Positions 4,498-5,922 of a stretch of DNA of 5,922 nt are shown here, piece after piece. This stretch comes from Candidatus Heimdallarchaeota archaeon (GTDB taxonomy: Archaea > Asgardarchaeota > Heimdallarchaeia > Heimdallarchaeales > Kariarchaeaceae). The notes below the pieces were generated by a model. It was not told the origin of the DNA. It made no database searches and saw nothing but the letters and a program-made list of their open reading frames with translations. The stretch is from the NCBI GenBank assembly GCA_022574115.1, contig JACZSS010000206.1:1-5922 (forward strand), given 5' to 3'. Numbering within the stretch: the stretch's first letter is position 1; every line of letters begins with the position of its first letter. Both the position numbers and the translations under genes were made by a program.

Positions 4498-5115
4498 ATG
4501 AGAACAAAAAGTAAAAAACCTGGTAAACAACGTTATTATCAACATAATACGCCAAAAAATGAAGTTCATAAATTGATGAGTGCTCATTTAACTCCTGAAC
4601 TAAGAGAGAGGAAAGGGTTTCGATCATTACCGGTAAAGGTTGGAGATACAGTGATTATCATGAGAGGATCATTCAAAGGTAAAAGCGGTAAGGTCACTCG
4701 AGTCAACCCAACAAAGAAAATAGTATTTGTCGATAAGGTGTATAAACGCAAGACAGACAATACTGAAATTCCAACCCCCATTCATCCCTCGAATTTGATG
4801 ATTAGCAAATATGATGAAAAGGATCGAAAACGTTTGGAATTAATCAATCGAAGAATCAAGGATGTTGCTGAGAAAATAGATATAGAGGCAACACTTGCAG
4901 AGGCGGCCGAAGATGAAGTTATTGACATAGATGACGCCGATCTTAACGAGGAGTTTGATGACAAACTCGTCAATGATCTCGATGACGACATTGAATTCAC
5001 CGACGAGGAAGAAGAGCAAACCGTAGAAGACGACAAAACAGCCGAAGACGAGGTTGAAACAACTTCCGAAGACGAGGTTGAAACAACTTCCGAAGACGAG
5101 GAGGATAAAGAATGA
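4498..5115 (+). CDS. rpl24: Large ribosomal subunit protein uL24, long acidic tail
   Basis: uL24 is an assembly-initiating 50S protein near the peptide tunnel exit. Residues 1-125 are a normal archaeal uL24. MSAHLTPELRERKGFRSLPV lies near 27-46, followed by a KOW motif (KVGDTVIIMRGSFKGKSGKV, 47-66) with RVNPTKKIVFVD after it. Then comes the archaeal IPTPIHPSNLMIS block (91-103). Family members are usually about 115-145 residues; this one has 205. The extra C-terminal 75 residues (131-205) hold 39 Asp/Glu, are probably disordered, and end in short repeats (SEDEVETT). The frame is clean, so this is not a fusion to a recognisable domain. It starts directly after the uL14 stop with a weak GGTGG before it, and overlaps eS4 by 4 nt (ATGA). 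Confidence 0.96.
   Translation: MRTKSKKPGKQRYYQHNTPKNEVHKLMSAHLTPELRERKGFRSLPVKVGDTVIIMRGSFKGKSGKVTRVNPTKKIVFVDKVYKRKTDNTEIPTPIHPSNLMISKYDEKDRKRLELINRRIKDVAEKIDIEATLAEAAEDEVIDIDDADLNEEFDDKLVNDLDDDIEFTDEEEEQTVEDDKTAEDEVETTSEDEVETTSEDEEDKE
5043..5100 (+). repeat. 24-bp tandem repeat in the uL24 acidic tail
   Basis: Two identical 24-bp units (5043-5066 and 5067-5090) plus 10 bp of a third (5091-5100). The unit length is a multiple of three, so each copy encodes the same eight residues, read as EDEVETTS. Perfect identity at DNA level points to recent duplication by slippage. Confidence 0.9.
5098..5104 (+). promoter_or_regulatory. Shine-Dalgarno site of eS4 inside uL24 tail
   Basis: GAGGAGG, including a full GGAGG, lies 7 nt before the eS4 ATG. 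It is formed by the Glu-Glu-Asp codons of the uL24 tail, so the coding tail doubles as a ribosome site. Confidence 0.6.
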
Positions 5116-5855
5116 CAAGTGCAGGTAAAAAACAACATCAAAAAAGAATATCAGCACCATCAATTTGGCCAATTCATCGAAAAGGTTCAATTTGGGTGCC
5201 GAAGATCAAACCCGGCCCACACTCCAAAAACAACGGAATGCCGCTATTGGTTCTTCTCCGTGATGTGTTGAAAATCGGTCAGAATAAAACCGAGGTGACT
5301 CGCATCTTAACCAAGAGACAAGTATTAATCGACGGTCGGGTAGTGACGAATAATCGATTTCCTGTTGGGCATATGGATGTTGTACAACTTCCCAAGAGTG
5401 AGAAATCCTACAGAATTCAACTTCACGGATCTAATAAACTGGTCCCTTTTGAGATACCCGAATCATCTGCGAGTGAGAAGGTTTGCAAAGTCACTGGGAA
5501 GCGAAATATTCGAGGCGGTAAAACCCAAATTTCACTTCATGACGGCAGAAACATCCTACTTGATAATGATGATAAATTGGTATCACAGATCAAAGGCATG
5601 TGTTCCGTAAAAATATCTGTCCCAAGTCAGGAAATTCTTGACGTATACCCCTTTGAGGAAGATGCGCGGGCACTGGTTACTGAAGGAAGACACCGAGGCA
5701 GAATCGGTAAAATTGTAGAGATTACGAAAAGGTATGGTCCAAAAGCATCAGAAGTAGTTTTTCTCGATGAAAACGCTAAAGGTGACGAAGCCGATTTTCG
5801 AACAGCTCTAGATTATGTATTTATCATTGGTCCAGATCTAAAATTGGAGCTATAA
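5112..5855 (+). CDS. rps4e: Small ribosomal subunit protein eS4
   Basis: A 247-residue eS4, an archaeal/eukaryotic ribosomal protein of the 30S body with no bacterial counterpart; the usual archaeal length is about 235-250. The N-terminal eS4 signature is complete: KRISAPSIWPIHRKGSIWV (11-29), GPHSKNNGMPLLVLLRDVL (35-53). An S4-type RNA-binding domain follows (about 43-105; ILTKRQVLIDGRVVTNNRFPVGHMDVV region). The central domain includes CKVTGKRNIRGGKTQISLHDGRN (125-147). A C-terminal KOW-like segment has EGRHRGRIGKIVEI (191-204). ATG 5112 overlaps the uL24 stop in an ATGA junction and is served by a strong Shine-Dalgarno in the uL24 tail, so the two should be coupled. Archaeal clusters normally continue with uL5; it does not begin within the remaining 67 bp. 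Confidence 0.96.
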   Translation: MTSAGKKQHQKRISAPSIWPIHRKGSIWVPKIKPGPHSKNNGMPLLVLLRDVLKIGQNKTEVTRILTKRQVLIDGRVVTNNRFPVGHMDVVQLPKSEKSYRIQLHGSNKLVPFEIPESSASEKVCKVTGKRNIRGGKTQISLHDGRNILLDNDDKLVSQIKGMCSVKISVPSQEILDVYPFEEDARALVTEGRHRGRIGKIVEITKRYGPKASEVVFLDENAKGDEADFRTALDYVFIIGPDLKLEL

Positions 5856-5922
5856 AATCCTTCACCTGTTTATCCTGACATTGGGTTAATTGTAATGGGT
5901 TTCCACTAAAAATCAAGCGTCC
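5856..5922. other. Spacer after eS4, nothing firmly identified
   Basis: No start for uL5 is visible: the only ATG (5894) stops after four codons. Mild T-rich stretches are present (TGTTTATCC, GGGTTAATTG). On the minus strand a frame is open from the right edge to a TGA inside the end of eS4 and could be the tail of a convergent gene. It is too short to support a call. Confidence 0.3.

Noticed and set aside
4782..5190. Long minus-strand Ser-rich and Phe/Val-rich frames opposite the uL24 tail
   Set aside because: These are complements of Asp/Glu codons in the acidic tail; the coding strand is fixed by the uL24 core. The same applies to the Ser-rich frame opposite the uS3 tail (2779-2991).
1..5922. 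CRISPR array, insertion sequence, defence genes or other mobile element
   Set aside because: No spaced repeats, transposase, integrase or terminal inverted repeats are visible; the only notable repeat is the short coding repeat in uL24.

Overview
The window is an archaeal ribosomal-protein region with moderately low GC. The gene content and order (uS19, uL22, uS3, uL29, Rnp1, uS17, uL14, uL24, eS4) are those of the archaeal S10/spc cluster. An RNase P protein gene (Rnp1/aRpp29) and eS4 inside the cluster are archaeal hallmarks; bacteria have neither. The proteins are archaeal-type throughout. Long acidic tails on uS3 and uL24 and wide gaps between sub-operons suggest a non-model lineage. An Asgard/Heimdallarchaeia-like archaeon is my tentative guess, but the sequence alone does not prove it.

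Layout. Positions 866 down to 1 (minus strand) hold the first 288 codons of a thiamine-monophosphate kinase (ThiL), cut by the window edge. A 163-bp divergent spacer carries the thiL and uS19 promoters. uS19 (1030-1446) is followed by a 261-bp gap with two small hairpins and a startless minus-strand open frame. A well-placed TATA box at 1671-1677 then drives uL22-uS3-uL29-rnp1 (1708-3523), a tightly packed operon with 1-nt spacings and a TAATG junction. A second gap of 211 bp follows, with a TATA box and a run of four predicted hairpins. The last unit is uS17-uL14-uL24-eS4 (3735-5855), also tightly packed, with a TAGATG junction and an ATGA overlap. The final 67 bp show no start for the expected next gene, uL5.

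How it works together. Eight genes encode parts of both ribosomal subunits, and one encodes a subunit of the tRNA 5'-processing enzyme. The usual single archaeal super-operon appears split into at least three transcription units. uS19 and uL22 start only about 25-35 nt after their TATA boxes, as near-leaderless mRNAs. Most internal genes have Shine-Dalgarno (SD)-like sequences.

Most interesting point: the uS17 unit seems to have a structured leader of about 160 nt. The loop of its last 7-bp hairpin (3654-3676) is perfectly complementary over 8 nt (3660-3667) to the uS17 SD region (3723-3730). That is the layout of a pseudoknot translation switch, possibly an autoregulatory leader.
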